From: Anaerostipes sp.
GTDB taxonomy: Bacteria; Bacillota; Clostridia; Lachnospirales; Lachnospiraceae
Direction of reading: 5' to 3'
Assembly (NCBI GenBank): GCA_028704435.1
Contig: JAQWFL010000023.1
Coordinates: forward strand, 1 to 41,982
Length of the DNA stretch: 41,982 bases
Shown piece by piece: positions 20,183 through 28,039 of this stretch. The position numbers were made by a program, and so were the translations under genes. Each line of letters begins with the position of its first letter. Positions within the stretch are counted from its first letter, which is position 1. The notes under the pieces are model-generated. The model was not told the origin of the DNA and searched no databases. It was given only the letters and a program-made list of their open reading frames with translations.

Positions 20183-21226
20183 TTAAAACTTTAATACAAC
20201 TCTAAACTTATCGCCCTTAATTGCCGACTCAAATGCCTTTTGATAATCTTCTACATCGTATACTTCACTTACAAACGGTTTCACATCCACCACGCCTTGT
20301 GAAATTAATCTTGCCGCTTTTGTAAAATCACTTGTATTTGAGTTTGCTGTTCCAAGTAGTTTTGCACCACTCTTGTGCAGCCAGTCTGGACTGATGGAAA
20401 TAGGTGTATCTGGATAGAACGAGCTATAAAGAACTAAACGTCCATTATTTGCAACAACTTTGACAGCATCTTCTGCCACTGCCGAAATTGGCGTAGTATC
20501 AAACACAACTTGTGCTTTTCCACCTGTGATTTCTTTGATTTTCTCTTCTAAATCCTCTTTTGAAGGATTCACTGCGTAAGTTGCTCCCAGCTGTAGTGCA
20601 AGTTTTGTACGCTCTTCGTTTACATCAGAAACAATTACACATCCACCCTTTTTACTTGCCAAAATAGTATGAAGTAGTCCCATAATTCCGCATCCAATGA
20701 CAACTACATAGTCCCCAAATTCAACTTCTGCAGTTTCCACACTGTGTAGCACACAGGATAAAGGCTCTGTAATCGTAGCTTCTTCTGAAGAAACTCCATC
20801 AATATGAAACATGTTATCCGGATGCACTAAAAGGTGAGAACTTAAACCACCCATTCCTTTTTCAGGCAATCCTTCGATTTGTTTACTATGGTCAAAATGC
20901 TCACAGTTTTGTTCATTTCCGCTTTTACATTGATAACAATTTTTACATGCCAATGTAACTCCAACCGTAACCTGATCCCCAACTTTCCATTGTCTTCGGT
21001 CTACATTTTTCCCCATTTCAACAATTTTACCAACTAGCTCATGCCCGCCAATAAATGGATATTCAACTTTTTTTACACCCGTATAAACTCTTTGTTCCCA
21101 AGTACAAATAGCACAAGCATCAACCTTAATTAATACTTTATCGTCACTTACTTTGGGAATTTCATACTCTCTTAACTCAATCTGTTCTTCTCCAGTGAAT
21201 ACTAACGTTCTCGCCTTATCGCTCAT
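20183..21226 (-). CDS. Zinc-dependent MDR alcohol/polyol dehydrogenase
   Basis: 347 residues of the medium-chain dehydrogenase family. C38 or C41, H62 and E63 (GGHE) supply catalytic zinc ligands. C94, C97, C100 and C108 form the structural zinc lobe. A VIGCGIMG nucleotide-binding turn follows. Related enzymes in PTS operons oxidise polyol phosphates such as sorbitol- or galactitol-phosphate to ketose phosphates. It is downstream of the IID gene in the same direction with a GGAGG ribosome site, so it is likely to act on the imported phosphorylated sugar alcohol; the exact substrate is unknown. Confidence 0.85.
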   Translation of the reverse strand: MSDKARTLVFTGEEQIELREYEIPKVSDDKVLIKVDACAICTWEQRVYTGVKKVEYPFIGGHELVGKIVEMGKNVDRRQWKVGDQVTVGVTLACKNCYQCKSGNEQNCEHFDHSKQIEGLPEKGMGGLSSHLLVHPDNMFHIDGVSSEEATITEPLSCVLHSVETAEVEFGDYVVVIGCGIMGLLHTILASKKGGCVIVSDVNEERTKLALQLGATYAVNPSKEDLEEKIKEITGGKAQVVFDTTPISAVAEDAVKVVANNGRLVLYSSFYPDTPISISPDWLHKSGAKLLGTANSNTSDFTKAARLISQGVVDVKPFVSEVYDVEDYQKAFESAIKGDKFRVVLKF

Positions 21227-21260
21227 TATGCCTTTCCTCCATATATCTATCCGTTATCTT

Positions 21261-22097
21261 TTATGCTCCTAGGAATCCAATTCCGCCTAATACAACCCCA
21301 ATAATAATTAATATTGCCATAACATGTGTTGATTTCATTTTTCTATTTTTAAGTAAATATAGTGTCAACAATGTAATTGCCAGCGGCAATATTCCTTTAA
21401 ACATGGCATCAAAAACGGTTCCCTGTACATCTAATTTTACTGCACCCATCTTTATGACCGAAATACATTTTACTGATACAAACTGAGCAGAAAGCGCTCC
21501 CAGTACAATTGCCCCCATGGCCGAAGCTCCTGTGATTAATTTTTGTAATTGATTTCCACCTAAGATTTTTTCAATTCCGTCTTTTCCTAACTCATATCCT
21601 TTCATGTAACAAATATATGCTACTGGCCACATAATTCCAAACATAAGAAGTGCATAGACCAAAGGTCCTAGCAAGTTTCCTTTTGACGCCAAACTCATTC
21701 CAAATGCTAACAAAATCGGTGTTAAAGTTCCTTGCCATAAAGTATCACCAATTCCAGCGAAAGGTCCCATTAATCCTGTTTTCACACCATTGATTGCCTC
21801 ATCAGTAATAGGTGCTCCATTTGCTCTTTCCTCTTCCATAGCAAGTACAATCCCTGGAATGACCCCACCAATATGAGGTTCTGTATTAAAGAACTGCATA
21901 TGTCTTTGAATACAAGCTTTATATTCTTCTGGATCATCACCGTACAATTTTTTAATTACATGTTTATAAGAATGTACTAGTCCCGTTGCTTCCAAACGTT
22001 CATAATTATAGTTTGCATGTGAGAAGAACGTCCATCTCCAAAACGCTTTAACAACGTCTTTTTTACTTAACGATTTTTTCTTCATCTCTTCAGCCAT
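21261..22097 (-). CDS. PTS mannose/fructose/sorbose-type IID component
   Basis: Membrane subunit that works with IIC to translocate sugar. The start is set at the ATG ending at 22097 (MAEEMKKKSLSKKDV), which lies one base after the IIC stop and nine bases after AGGAGG inside the IIC 3' end. This gives 278 residues. It shows the family features WRWTFFSHANYNYERL, FFNTEPHIGGVIPGI and FAGIGDTLWQGTLTPI, with hydrophobic segments toward the C-terminus. Tight coupling to IIC suggests a fixed subunit ratio. Confidence 0.93.
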   Translation of the reverse strand: MAEEMKKKSLSKKDVVKAFWRWTFFSHANYNYERLEATGLVHSYKHVIKKLYGDDPEEYKACIQRHMQFFNTEPHIGGVIPGIVLAMEEERANGAPITDEAINGVKTGLMGPFAGIGDTLWQGTLTPILLAFGMSLASKGNLLGPLVYALLMFGIMWPVAYICYMKGYELGKDGIEKILGGNQLQKLITGASAMGAIVLGALSAQFVSVKCISVIKMGAVKLDVQGTVFDAMFKGILPLAITLLTLYLLKNRKMKSTHVMAILIIIGVVLGGIGFLGA

Positions 22098-22098
22098 A

Positions 22099-22917
22099 TT
22101 AAAAATCCTCCTCATCATCGTCTATCATGGTATCTGCACCGCCTTCAATTCCAGCAGGCTGTGGACCTTTGTTGTTTAATAGCATTGTGTAGAAGTATCC
22201 AATAACTCCCGCTAATACAGCAATAGCAATTACTGGTAACTCTAGGTATACAGACAAAATGAAACCTGTAACAAAGAATAACAGCGTACCAGGACGGTTA
22301 ATTGCACGTAAGTTCATAGCAATACCTAATGCTGGCAATAGACCACCAATTACTTGTAAAACTGTCAATGGACGGCCTGTTAATTGTGAAATAATTCCCT
22401 GCACTGCAGTAGAACCAAAATAGGTTGCTATGGTTGCTGGAATAACACACAAACAGAACATCAAAATTTGTGGTGGAACTACATGGTAAAAACAAATCTT
22501 TTCTAGATTTCCTTCCTCCGCAGCCTTATCAGCCATATGTACAAAAGTTACGTCTAGAGTCATATGTGCTACCCAGATCATAGTTCCTAATAATCCCAAA
22601 GGAACTGCGATTGTTGTTGCCGCTGCTGCATCAATTCCTGCACTCAACGCCCACGCTGTACCAACGGTACCTGCAAGTCCTGGATCTACTGGTGCTGTTC
22701 CACCAGCTGAAATAAATGCTACATATGGTAAGTTAATTGCAGCTCCAATAATACAGCCCTGTACTGGATCTCCCAATATAAATCCTACCAATGTACCTGC
22801 CACTAAAGGTTTGTATACGACAGAAATACTACCTAATAGTGATAACCATGGTGTACCAATATTACCTAAGTAATAAACAACACCTACTAAAATTGCTTGA
22901 AATAATGATATATGCAT
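22099..22917 (-). CDS. PTS mannose/fructose/sorbose-type IIC component
   Basis: Polytopic permease subunit, 272 residues, with repeated Ala/Gly-rich helices and the family motifs GFILGDPVQGCIIGAAINL and PALGIAMNLRAI. The C-terminus is acidic and cytoplasmic (DDDEEDF), and its last codons carry the Shine-Dalgarno site for IID. GGAGGTCAAAA precedes the ATG. IIC-IID form the transmembrane part of the island transporter. IIB is upstream in the same unit; IIA is on the opposite transcript. Confidence 0.93.
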   Translation of the reverse strand: MHISLFQAILVGVVYYLGNIGTPWLSLLGSISVVYKPLVAGTLVGFILGDPVQGCIIGAAINLPYVAFISAGGTAPVDPGLAGTVGTAWALSAGIDAAAATTIAVPLGLLGTMIWVAHMTLDVTFVHMADKAAEEGNLEKICFYHVVPPQILMFCLCVIPATIATYFGSTAVQGIISQLTGRPLTVLQVIGGLLPALGIAMNLRAINRPGTLLFFVTGFILSVYLELPVIAIAVLAGVIGYFYTMLLNNKGPQPAGIEGGADTMIDDDEEDF

Positions 22918-22991
22918 TTTTGACCTCCTTCATTATTCATGCCTTGTGAAATAGTTCCTCATATAAATTAAGTTATAATTATAATGTCTAA

Positions 22992-23471
22992 TTAAAGCAT
23001 TCCCGAAATATCTGTTGCTCCATCTTCCGCAATAATACGCACTGTTATCTTAGATCCAGCATCAATCAATTCCTTTAACATTCTCTTTTCATCTTCTGAA
23101 GCTGAGATATTTCTAAAGAACTTTGTACGATCTCCGCTAACTCCCATCCCTCCAATATTAACTTCGTCAAACACAACCCCTTCTTTCATTAAGTTGTATA
23201 ACGTTTCTGGGTACTTCACTAAGATGATACATTTGTCACCTGCAAACCCTTTCTTTAATCTTGTTGCTGCTCGTTCCACTGTAAATGTAGCCAACTTAAT
23301 ATTTGCTGGAATACAGGTCTTAAGTACACTCTTCATAAAAGGATCATTTGCAACTTCATTATCAATAATCATGATTTTGTTTGCCCCTGTATAATTCAAC
23401 CACGATGTCATAACCTGACCATGAATTAACCTGTCATCAATTCTAACCAGTACAATTCCTTCAATATTCAT
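22992..23471 (-). CDS. PTS mannose/fructose/sorbose-type IIB component
   Basis: Cytoplasmic phosphotransfer subunit, 159 residues. RIDDRLIHGQV places the phosphorylated histidine at H17. It passes phosphate from IIA to the incoming sugar at IIC/IID. It is the first gene of the minus-strand island operon, behind a strong promoter flanked by two ACC..GGT motifs. The ATG follows AAAGGAGAAATAATATT. Confidence 0.94.
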   Translation of the reverse strand: MNIEGIVLVRIDDRLIHGQVMTSWLNYTGANKIMIIDNEVANDPFMKSVLKTCIPANIKLATFTVERAATRLKKGFAGDKCIILVKYPETLYNLMKEGVVFDEVNIGGMGVSGDRTKFFRNISASEDEKRMLKELIDAGSKITVRIIAEDGATDISGML

Positions 23472-23534
23472 AATATTATTTCTCCTTTCAACTCTCCTAT
23501 GGTTTCTTAATCTTTTACTCGTGGCACATATATG

Positions 23535-23599
23535 ACCACTGGTTGTATATTATATTACCTTTCCCTATGAAAAATGTCAACAATAAATTACCAATCGGT
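23535..23599 (-). promoter_or_regulatory. IIB operon promoter with flanking operator motifs
   Basis: TTGACA (23575-23580), 17-bp spacer, TAATAT (23552-23557). ACCACTGGT (23535-23543) covers the start region and ACCAATCGGT (23590-23599) lies just upstream of the -35. The pair could support looping or cooperative repression by the GntR protein. Confidence 0.7.
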
Positions 23600-23663
23600 C
23601 ATACTTTTGTGACTTTTGTATAAATTTTAGAAAATTTTTATAAACTTTGCACAAATTTTAATT

Positions 23664-23708
23664 ACCATTGGTTTCTTCATTGTGTTATAGACCTGCTTCT
23701 CTTATAAT
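23664..23708 (+). promoter_or_regulatory. Epimerase promoter with operator motif
   Basis: TTGTGT (23680-23685), 17-bp spacer, TATAAT (23703-23708). ACCATTGGT (23664-23672) lies directly upstream of the -35. This is the divergent partner of the IIB promoter. Confidence 0.6.
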
Positions 23709-23742
23709 AATGATATATAGTTTGGTCACACAAGGAGGAATT

Positions 23743-24441
23743 ATGAAACAATTTAGCAGTAACTTTCCAGCAATCAGTGCTTCGGTATCATGTATGGATT
23801 TACTTCATTTAGAAAATCAGATAAAAGAAATAGAAGAAAGTGATATCTCTTTCTTTCATTACGACGTTGTAGACGGAAGATTTAACCAGTGCTTCATTCT
23901 AGGAGACACACTGCTAGAACAAATGTCCAAAGCTACAAAACTACCCATAGAGGTACATCTTGCAGTTTATAACCCAGAACAATATATTGAACGCTTTGCA
24001 AAAGCTGGAGCTGATTATATTACCGTTCAGTACGAATCCCTCACCGATCCAAAAAGAACCTTTGATATGATTCGTTCTCTCGGCTGTCAGCCTGGAATCT
24101 GCTACAAATCCACAACTGCACCCCAAGAAGATTTTGTCGAAATCGCAAAAGATGTTTCCTGGATTTTAAAACTAACTGTAAACCCAGGATTTTCAGGGCA
24201 GAAAATACAACCACAAAGCATTGCACACATCAGGGAAATGAAAACTCTTCTATTTAATGCAGGATTATCTACTCCAATTCAGGCAGACGGAAATGTAAAT
24301 CTTGAAACAATTCCTTCCTTAGCATCTGCCGGTGCCTCTATTTTTACTGGCGGCACTTCTGGACTTTTCTTAAAAGATAATAGTATCGCCGTAAATGTTA
24401 GGAGCATGCTTAAAAAAGCATCAGAAAATTACCAGCGGTAA
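23743..24441 (+). CDS. Ribulose-phosphate 3-epimerase-like protein (AlsE-like)
   Basis: TIM-barrel epimerase, 232 residues from the ATG at 23743, which has AGGAGGAATT before it; a longer frame exists upstream without a ribosome site. The metal ligands H39, D41, H72 and D182 are all present. The phosphate loop TVNPGFSGQ is intact. The SCMDLL start recalls D-allulose-6-phosphate 3-epimerase (AlsE) rather than housekeeping Rpe, and HYDVVDGRFNQC differs from the usual HxDVMDGxFVPN. It probably epimerises an imported ketose or pentulose phosphate at C3. The substrate is not determined. Confidence 0.82.
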   Translation: MKQFSSNFPAISASVSCMDLLHLENQIKEIEESDISFFHYDVVDGRFNQCFILGDTLLEQMSKATKLPIEVHLAVYNPEQYIERFAKAGADYITVQYESLTDPKRTFDMIRSLGCQPGICYKSTTAPQEDFVEIAKDVSWILKLTVNPGFSGQKIQPQSIAHIREMKTLLFNAGLSTPIQADGNVNLETIPSLASAGASIFTGGTSGLFLKDNSIAVNVRSMLKKASENYQR

Positions 24442-24480
24442 TATTTATTTGTTGACATCAAGGTTACCGTCGGTTATAAT
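24431..24480 (+). promoter_or_regulatory. Aldolase promoter with an operator inside its spacer
   Basis: TTGACA (24452-24457), 17-bp spacer, TATAAT (24475-24480), a full consensus. The last nine spacer bases are ACCGTCGGT (24466-24474). A second motif, ACCAGCGGT (24431-24439), ends in the epimerase stop codon. Their centres are 35 bp apart. Binding at the first would block polymerase directly. Confidence 0.75.
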
Positions 24481-24521
24481 CTCATATAACAAATGATTTT
24501 CAATTACGGAGGTAGTCAACT

Positions 24522-25403
24522 ATGTTAGTAACTATGGAAGAGATTTTAAAAGAAGCAAAAGAAAAGAAATATGCAGTTGGTGCTTTTAATGTTCCAAACC
24601 TTGAATCAGTGCAAGCTGTTATCAGTGCTGCACAGGAGTTAAACGTTCCTGTAATTCTTCAGCATGCAGAAGTTCATGAAACATACACACCATTAGCAGA
24701 AATAGGACCAATTATGTTAGAGTATGCAAAAAAAGCGACAGTACCTGTTTGTGTTCATTTTGACCACGGTGCATCCTTTGATATGTGCGTTCAAGCAATT
24801 CGATTAGGTTTTACTTCTGTTATGATTGACGCATCTGCAGAGGCATATGATATTAACCTTGCAAAGACAAAAGAAATGGTCAAAATAGCACATGCGGCTG
24901 GTGTCTCTGTGGAAGCCGAACTAGGTCATATTTTCACCTCTTCTGTGGGCGGAGGGGAAGGTCGCGGTGCCGTTGGTGCTGATGATTATGATTCATTAAA
25001 CGACTGTTACACAGATCCAAAAACAGCAAAAGCATTTGTGGAAGCAACTGACGTCGATGCACTGGCTATTTCTTTTGGAACAACACATGGCGTTTATTTA
25101 ACAGAGCCTAAACTTGACTTAAACCGTATTACAGAAATTAAAAATGAAATCGACATTCCATTTGTTATGCATGGCGGATCTGGTGTTTCTGACGAAGACT
25201 TTAAAGTTGCAATTGCAAACGGAATTACCAAGATTAACTACTATACCTACGCAGCAAAAGCAGCTGGAGAAGCAGTTGAAGCATATATAAAAGAAAACCC
25301 AGATACCCAAATGTTCTCTCATGACATTATTGCTGTAATGAAAGATGCTATGAAAGAAAATGTAAAAGCTGCTATGAAAGTTTTTGCCAGCTCAATTTTA
25401 TAA
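24522..25403 (+). CDS. Class II ketose-bisphosphate aldolase (FbaA/GatY/KbaY-like)
   Basis: Zinc-dependent aldolase, 293 residues. D81 is the catalytic acid. H82, H189 (TTHG) and H217 (HGGSG) are the zinc ligands. EAELGHI precedes a glycine-rich loop (VGGGEGRGAVGADD). The family cleaves fructose-1,6- or tagatose-1,6-bisphosphate, or certain ketose-1-phosphates, to DHAP plus an aldehyde. Its location between an epimerase and a PTS IIA, and its own tightly controlled promoter, point to a dedicated catabolic role rather than glycolysis. Confidence 0.9.
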   Translation: MLVTMEEILKEAKEKKYAVGAFNVPNLESVQAVISAAQELNVPVILQHAEVHETYTPLAEIGPIMLEYAKKATVPVCVHFDHGASFDMCVQAIRLGFTSVMIDASAEAYDINLAKTKEMVKIAHAAGVSVEAELGHIFTSSVGGGEGRGAVGADDYDSLNDCYTDPKTAKAFVEATDVDALAISFGTTHGVYLTEPKLDLNRITEIKNEIDIPFVMHGGSGVSDEDFKVAIANGITKINYYTYAAKAAGEAVEAYIKENPDTQMFSHDIIAVMKDAMKENVKAAMKVFASSIL

Positions 25404-25433
25404 TTATAATTTATTTCAGGAGGATAAAGAAAA

Positions 25434-25871
25434 ATGATTGGAATTCTAATTGCAACACACGGTGGTTTTGCAGAAGGTTTATTGAGTGCTGTAGAACTAA
25501 TTGCCGGAAAACAAGACCATATTGAAACCGTTGGACTTTACCACGGAGACGGAATTGAAGATTTTGAAAAAAAAGTAAATGATGCTTTGGATAAACTAGA
25601 TGATGGTGACGGAGTGATTGCTTTTGTAGATATCTTAGGCGGCTCTCCATCCAACGTTATTATGAGAAGTCTTGCCCGCAAGAAGTTTTATGCCATTGCC
25701 GGTGTCAATATGGCAATGACTGTTCAGGCTTGCATGATGCGAGATGATTCTTCTCTAGACGAATTATACGAAATGGTTCTTGAGACCGCAAAACAGCCTC
25801 CAATTCTCTTACATGAAATGTATGAAGAGATGTCTGGCGGCAATGAAACTATGGAAGAAGACGAATTTTAG
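25434..25871 (+). CDS. PTS mannose/fructose/sorbose-type IIA component
   Basis: Cytoplasmic phosphocarrier, 145 residues. H9 in LIATHGGFAEG accepts phosphate from HPr. DILGGSPSN and the following NMAMTVQA segment are typical. It lies 30 bp after the aldolase gene, has AGGAGG upstream, and is co-transcribed with it. IIA is thus on the transcript opposite to IIB, IIC and IID. The acidic C-terminal tail (ETMEEDEF) resembles that of IIC. Confidence 0.93.
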   Translation: MIGILIATHGGFAEGLLSAVELIAGKQDHIETVGLYHGDGIEDFEKKVNDALDKLDDGDGVIAFVDILGGSPSNVIMRSLARKKFYAIAGVNMAMTVQACMMRDDSSLDELYEMVLETAKQPPILLHEMYEEMSGGNETMEEDEF

Positions 25872-25901
25872 GTAGTACGTTCATATGAACTTTTTTCCTT
25901 T

Positions 25902-25947
25902 AAAACCAAATTGTAAGTTTTTTCTTACAATTTGGTTTTCTCTCTTT
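25902..25947 (+). terminator. Terminator of the aldolase-IIA transcript
   Basis: A perfect 16-bp stem (AAAACCAAATTGTAAG / CTTACAATTTGGTTTT, loop of six T) followed by a T/C-rich tail. Confidence 0.9.
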
Positions 25948-25994
25948 TTGGAGATTAGATATATGATATAATATAGGCAAAAGGAGGTGTTCTT

Positions 25995-26819
25995 ATGAAG
26001 CAAAAAATATTTTCTATTTTTACCATTTTTCTTTTATCATTTACTATACTTTTTGGTTGTCACTCATATACAGGCCCCCGTATTTACGCAAAAGAAAAGA
26101 CAGCGAATCAACTGGCGAAAGAGATTTCATCAAAAGCCTGGGCAAAGTACAGCAGTTCTAGAAAAAATTGGTCTTGGAAATACCCAGATAAGAATGTCAA
26201 AAAATTTGGTGGTCGTTATCAAATGAACCCCAAAGACAAAAGCGTTTATTTAACCTTTGATGTTGGCTACAGCAATTCTTCTACATGGAAGATATTAAAA
26301 GTATTAAAAAAAGCAAAAATTAAAGCTATTTTCTTTGTTACTTATCCAGTTGCAAAGGACAACCCTAAGCTAATTAAGCGAATTATTTCTGACGGACACA
26401 TTTTAGGGAATCATTCCACAAAACATGGAGATTATTCTAAGTACTCCTTGGCACAGACAAAAAAAGACTTTCTACGCATTCACAACTACGTATTAAAACA
26501 CTACAAATACCGCATGGAGTATTTTCGCTTTCCTGAGGGCGGATACAGCAAACGAGCATTATACTTTATGAAAAAAATGAAATATAAGACTGTATTCTGG
26601 AATTTTGCCTACAATGATTACGACGACAATCATCAGCCTGGTACTTCCTATGCATACAAATTTATTACAAAGAATATTCACAAAGGGTCTATCCCGCTAT
26701 TACACGGACAAAGTTCTACCAATGCCAAGGTTTTAAATAAAGTGATTAAATACGCGAGAGGAAAAGGATACACGTTTAAACAATTTTCTGTATCCTCTTA
26801 CGCCGGTATTCAAAAATAA
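25995..26819 (+). CDS. Secreted polysaccharide deacetylase, PdaA-like
   Basis: NodB-fold enzyme, 274 residues, with an N-terminal signal segment (residues 1-22). A cysteine at 22 follows LFG, so a lipoprotein is possible although the lipobox is imperfect. Motif 1 is TFDVGY with D89 catalytic; the usual second Asp is Val90. H140 and H144 (NHSTKH) are metal ligands, R178-P-E-G is motif 3, and LLHG (H237) is motif 5. PdaA enzymes deacetylate N-acetylmuramic acid on the way to muramic delta-lactam in spore cortex. A TGnTATAAT extended -10 lies at 25964-25972. It is separated from the PTS genes by a terminator, so it is probably unrelated to them. Confidence 0.83.
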   Translation: MKQKIFSIFTIFLLSFTILFGCHSYTGPRIYAKEKTANQLAKEISSKAWAKYSSSRKNWSWKYPDKNVKKFGGRYQMNPKDKSVYLTFDVGYSNSSTWKILKVLKKAKIKAIFFVTYPVAKDNPKLIKRIISDGHILGNHSTKHGDYSKYSLAQTKKDFLRIHNYVLKHYKYRMEYFRFPEGGYSKRALYFMKKMKYKTVFWNFAYNDYDDNHQPGTSYAYKFITKNIHKGSIPLLHGQSSTNAKVLNKVIKYARGKGYTFKQFSVSSYAGIQK

Positions 26820-26822
26820 GAT

Positions 26823-26864
26823 AAAAAAAGAATCCATTGCATAAAATACAATGGATTCTTTTTA
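26823..26864. terminator. Bidirectional terminator between deacetylase and rplL
   Basis: AAGAATCCATTG pairs with CAATGGATTCTT around a 9-nt loop, with A and T runs on either side serving both converging genes. Confidence 0.85.
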
Positions 26865-26891
26865 TTCTGAAACGAAACTTTGTAATCTTAA

Positions 26892-27254
26892 TTACTTAAG
26901 AGTTACAACAGCTCCTTCTCCTTCTAACTTAGCCTTGATATCTTCAGCTTCTGCTTTTGCTGCAGCTTCTTTGATTACCTTAGGAGCTCCGTCAACTAAT
27001 TCCTTAGCTTCTTTTAATCCTAATCCTGTAATTTCACGAACAGCCTTGATAACCTTAACCTTAGCAGATCCTACTTCTGTAAGTTCTACGTCAAATTCGT
27101 CTTTTTCAGCTCCACCAGCTGCACCGTCTGCTGCTACTACTGCAACACCAGCTGCTGCTGATACACCAAATTCTTCTTCACATGCTTTAACTAATTCGTT
27201 TAATTCTAATACTGATAATCCTTTAATAACTTCAATGATCTCTTGAGTTGTCAT
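26892..27254 (-). CDS. rplL: Ribosomal protein L7/L12
   Basis: 120 residues. It has an N-terminal dimerisation helix ([27 protein letters not shown] region), an Ala/Gly-rich hinge (about 33-50) and the conserved C-terminal factor-binding domain with [14 protein letters not shown]. It recruits EF-G and EF-Tu to the ribosomal stalk. AGGAGGAAATTATA precedes the ATG. It follows rplJ by 50 bp and ends at a terminator rather than running into rpoB. Confidence 0.98.
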   Translation of the reverse strand: MTTQEIIEVIKGLSVLELNELVKACEEEFGVSAAAGVAVVAADGAAGGAEKDEFDVELTEVGSAKVKVIKAVREITGLGLKEAKELVDGAPKVIKEAAAKAEAEDIKAKLEGEGAVVTLK

Positions 27255-27304
27255 TATAATTTCCTCCTAATAATAATTTAATATTTCTAATTTTTTAAAA
27301 CTGA

Positions 27305-27805
27305 TTACTCTGCTGCTGCTTCATCACCTTTTTCAGCGATTTGCTTAATAACACGAGCAAAGTTTGCAACTGGAGATTGAATGCTTCCAAGTAATTTTGA
27401 AAGTAATTCGTCTCTTGATGGAACACTTGCAATAGCAGCGATTCCGTCTTTGTCGTAGAAAGTTCCTTCTACAACTCCTGACTTTAATTCAAGAACTTCA
27501 ATGTCCTTAGCATGCTTAGCAACGATTCTTGCTGGAGCTGTTGCGTCAGTTTTAGAAACTGCGATAGCTGTTGGTCCAACTAAATCTTCTGTTAAGCTTT
27601 CAAAGTCTGTTCCTTTAACCGCTAAACGAACCATGGTGTTCTTATATACTTTATAAGTAACATCTGCTTCTCTTAACTCTCTACGTAATGCTGTATCTTC
27701 TTCTACTGTGATTCCACGGTAAGTTACAAGCACTGCTGATTGAGCATCTGTAAGAAGTTCTTTGATCTCGTCTACGATTGGTTGTTTTAATTCAACTTTT
27801 GCCAT
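27305..27805 (-). CDS. rplJ: Ribosomal protein L10
   Basis: 166 residues with the family start KVELKQPIVDEIKELL, the VTYRGITVEED and YKVYKNTMVRLA segments, and a C-terminal helix that binds L7/L12 dimers. It is the translational or transcriptional repressor of its own operon, through the leader described next. An AAGGAGGTG ribosome site lies 12 bases before the ATG. rplK and rplA, normally just upstream, are not in the window. Confidence 0.97.
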   Translation of the reverse strand: MAKVELKQPIVDEIKELLTDAQSAVLVTYRGITVEEDTALRRELREADVTYKVYKNTMVRLAVKGTDFESLTEDLVGPTAIAVSKTDATAPARIVAKHAKDIEVLELKSGVVEGTFYDKDGIAAIASVPSRDELLSKLLGSIQSPVANFARVIKQIAEKGDEAAAE

Positions 27806-27867
27806 AATGAATGGTGCACCTCCTTGATTTATTCTTGCAACTTATGTTGCTGGTGTACCGCCTTACG

Positions 27868-27983
27868 AAAAAAAGCTCTCTGTACTAAGACAGAGAGCAT
27901 AATAAACATTGTTAAAAATGATTATCCTCGGTAGGTAGTATACGTTACGTCTTATGACACCTACTGTCTTCGGCAGTAATACT
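27868..27983 (-). promoter_or_regulatory. L10 leader with attenuator
   Basis: The minus-strand RNA contains CTGCCGAAGACAGTAGGTG and a matching CTACCTACCGAGG about 35 nt later, the hallmark paired elements of the L10 leader. It ends in a strong hairpin (GCTCTCTGT / ACAGAGAGC, 27868-27898) with seven T residues. Free L10 (with L7/L12) is expected to stabilise the form that permits the terminator. Confidence 0.88.
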
Positions 27984-27988
27984 TGATT

Positions 27989-28017
27989 ACAATAACATAT
28001 CATTTCCAACATGTCAA
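27989..28017 (-). promoter_or_regulatory. rplJL promoter
   Basis: TTGACA (28012-28017), 17-bp spacer, TATTGT (27989-27994), giving a start just before the L10 leader. Confidence 0.8.
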
Positions 28018-28039
28018 CTACTTTTTTATTCAATCATCC

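Noticed and set aside
23668..23742. A longer start for the epimerase
   Set aside because: It would begin upstream of the predicted -35 and lacks a ribosome site; ATG 23743 follows AGGAGG.
26851..27246. A 131-codon plus-strand frame
   Set aside because: It is an antisense shadow of rplL, rich in Ala/Ser because of the L7/L12 hinge codons, and crosses the bidirectional terminator.
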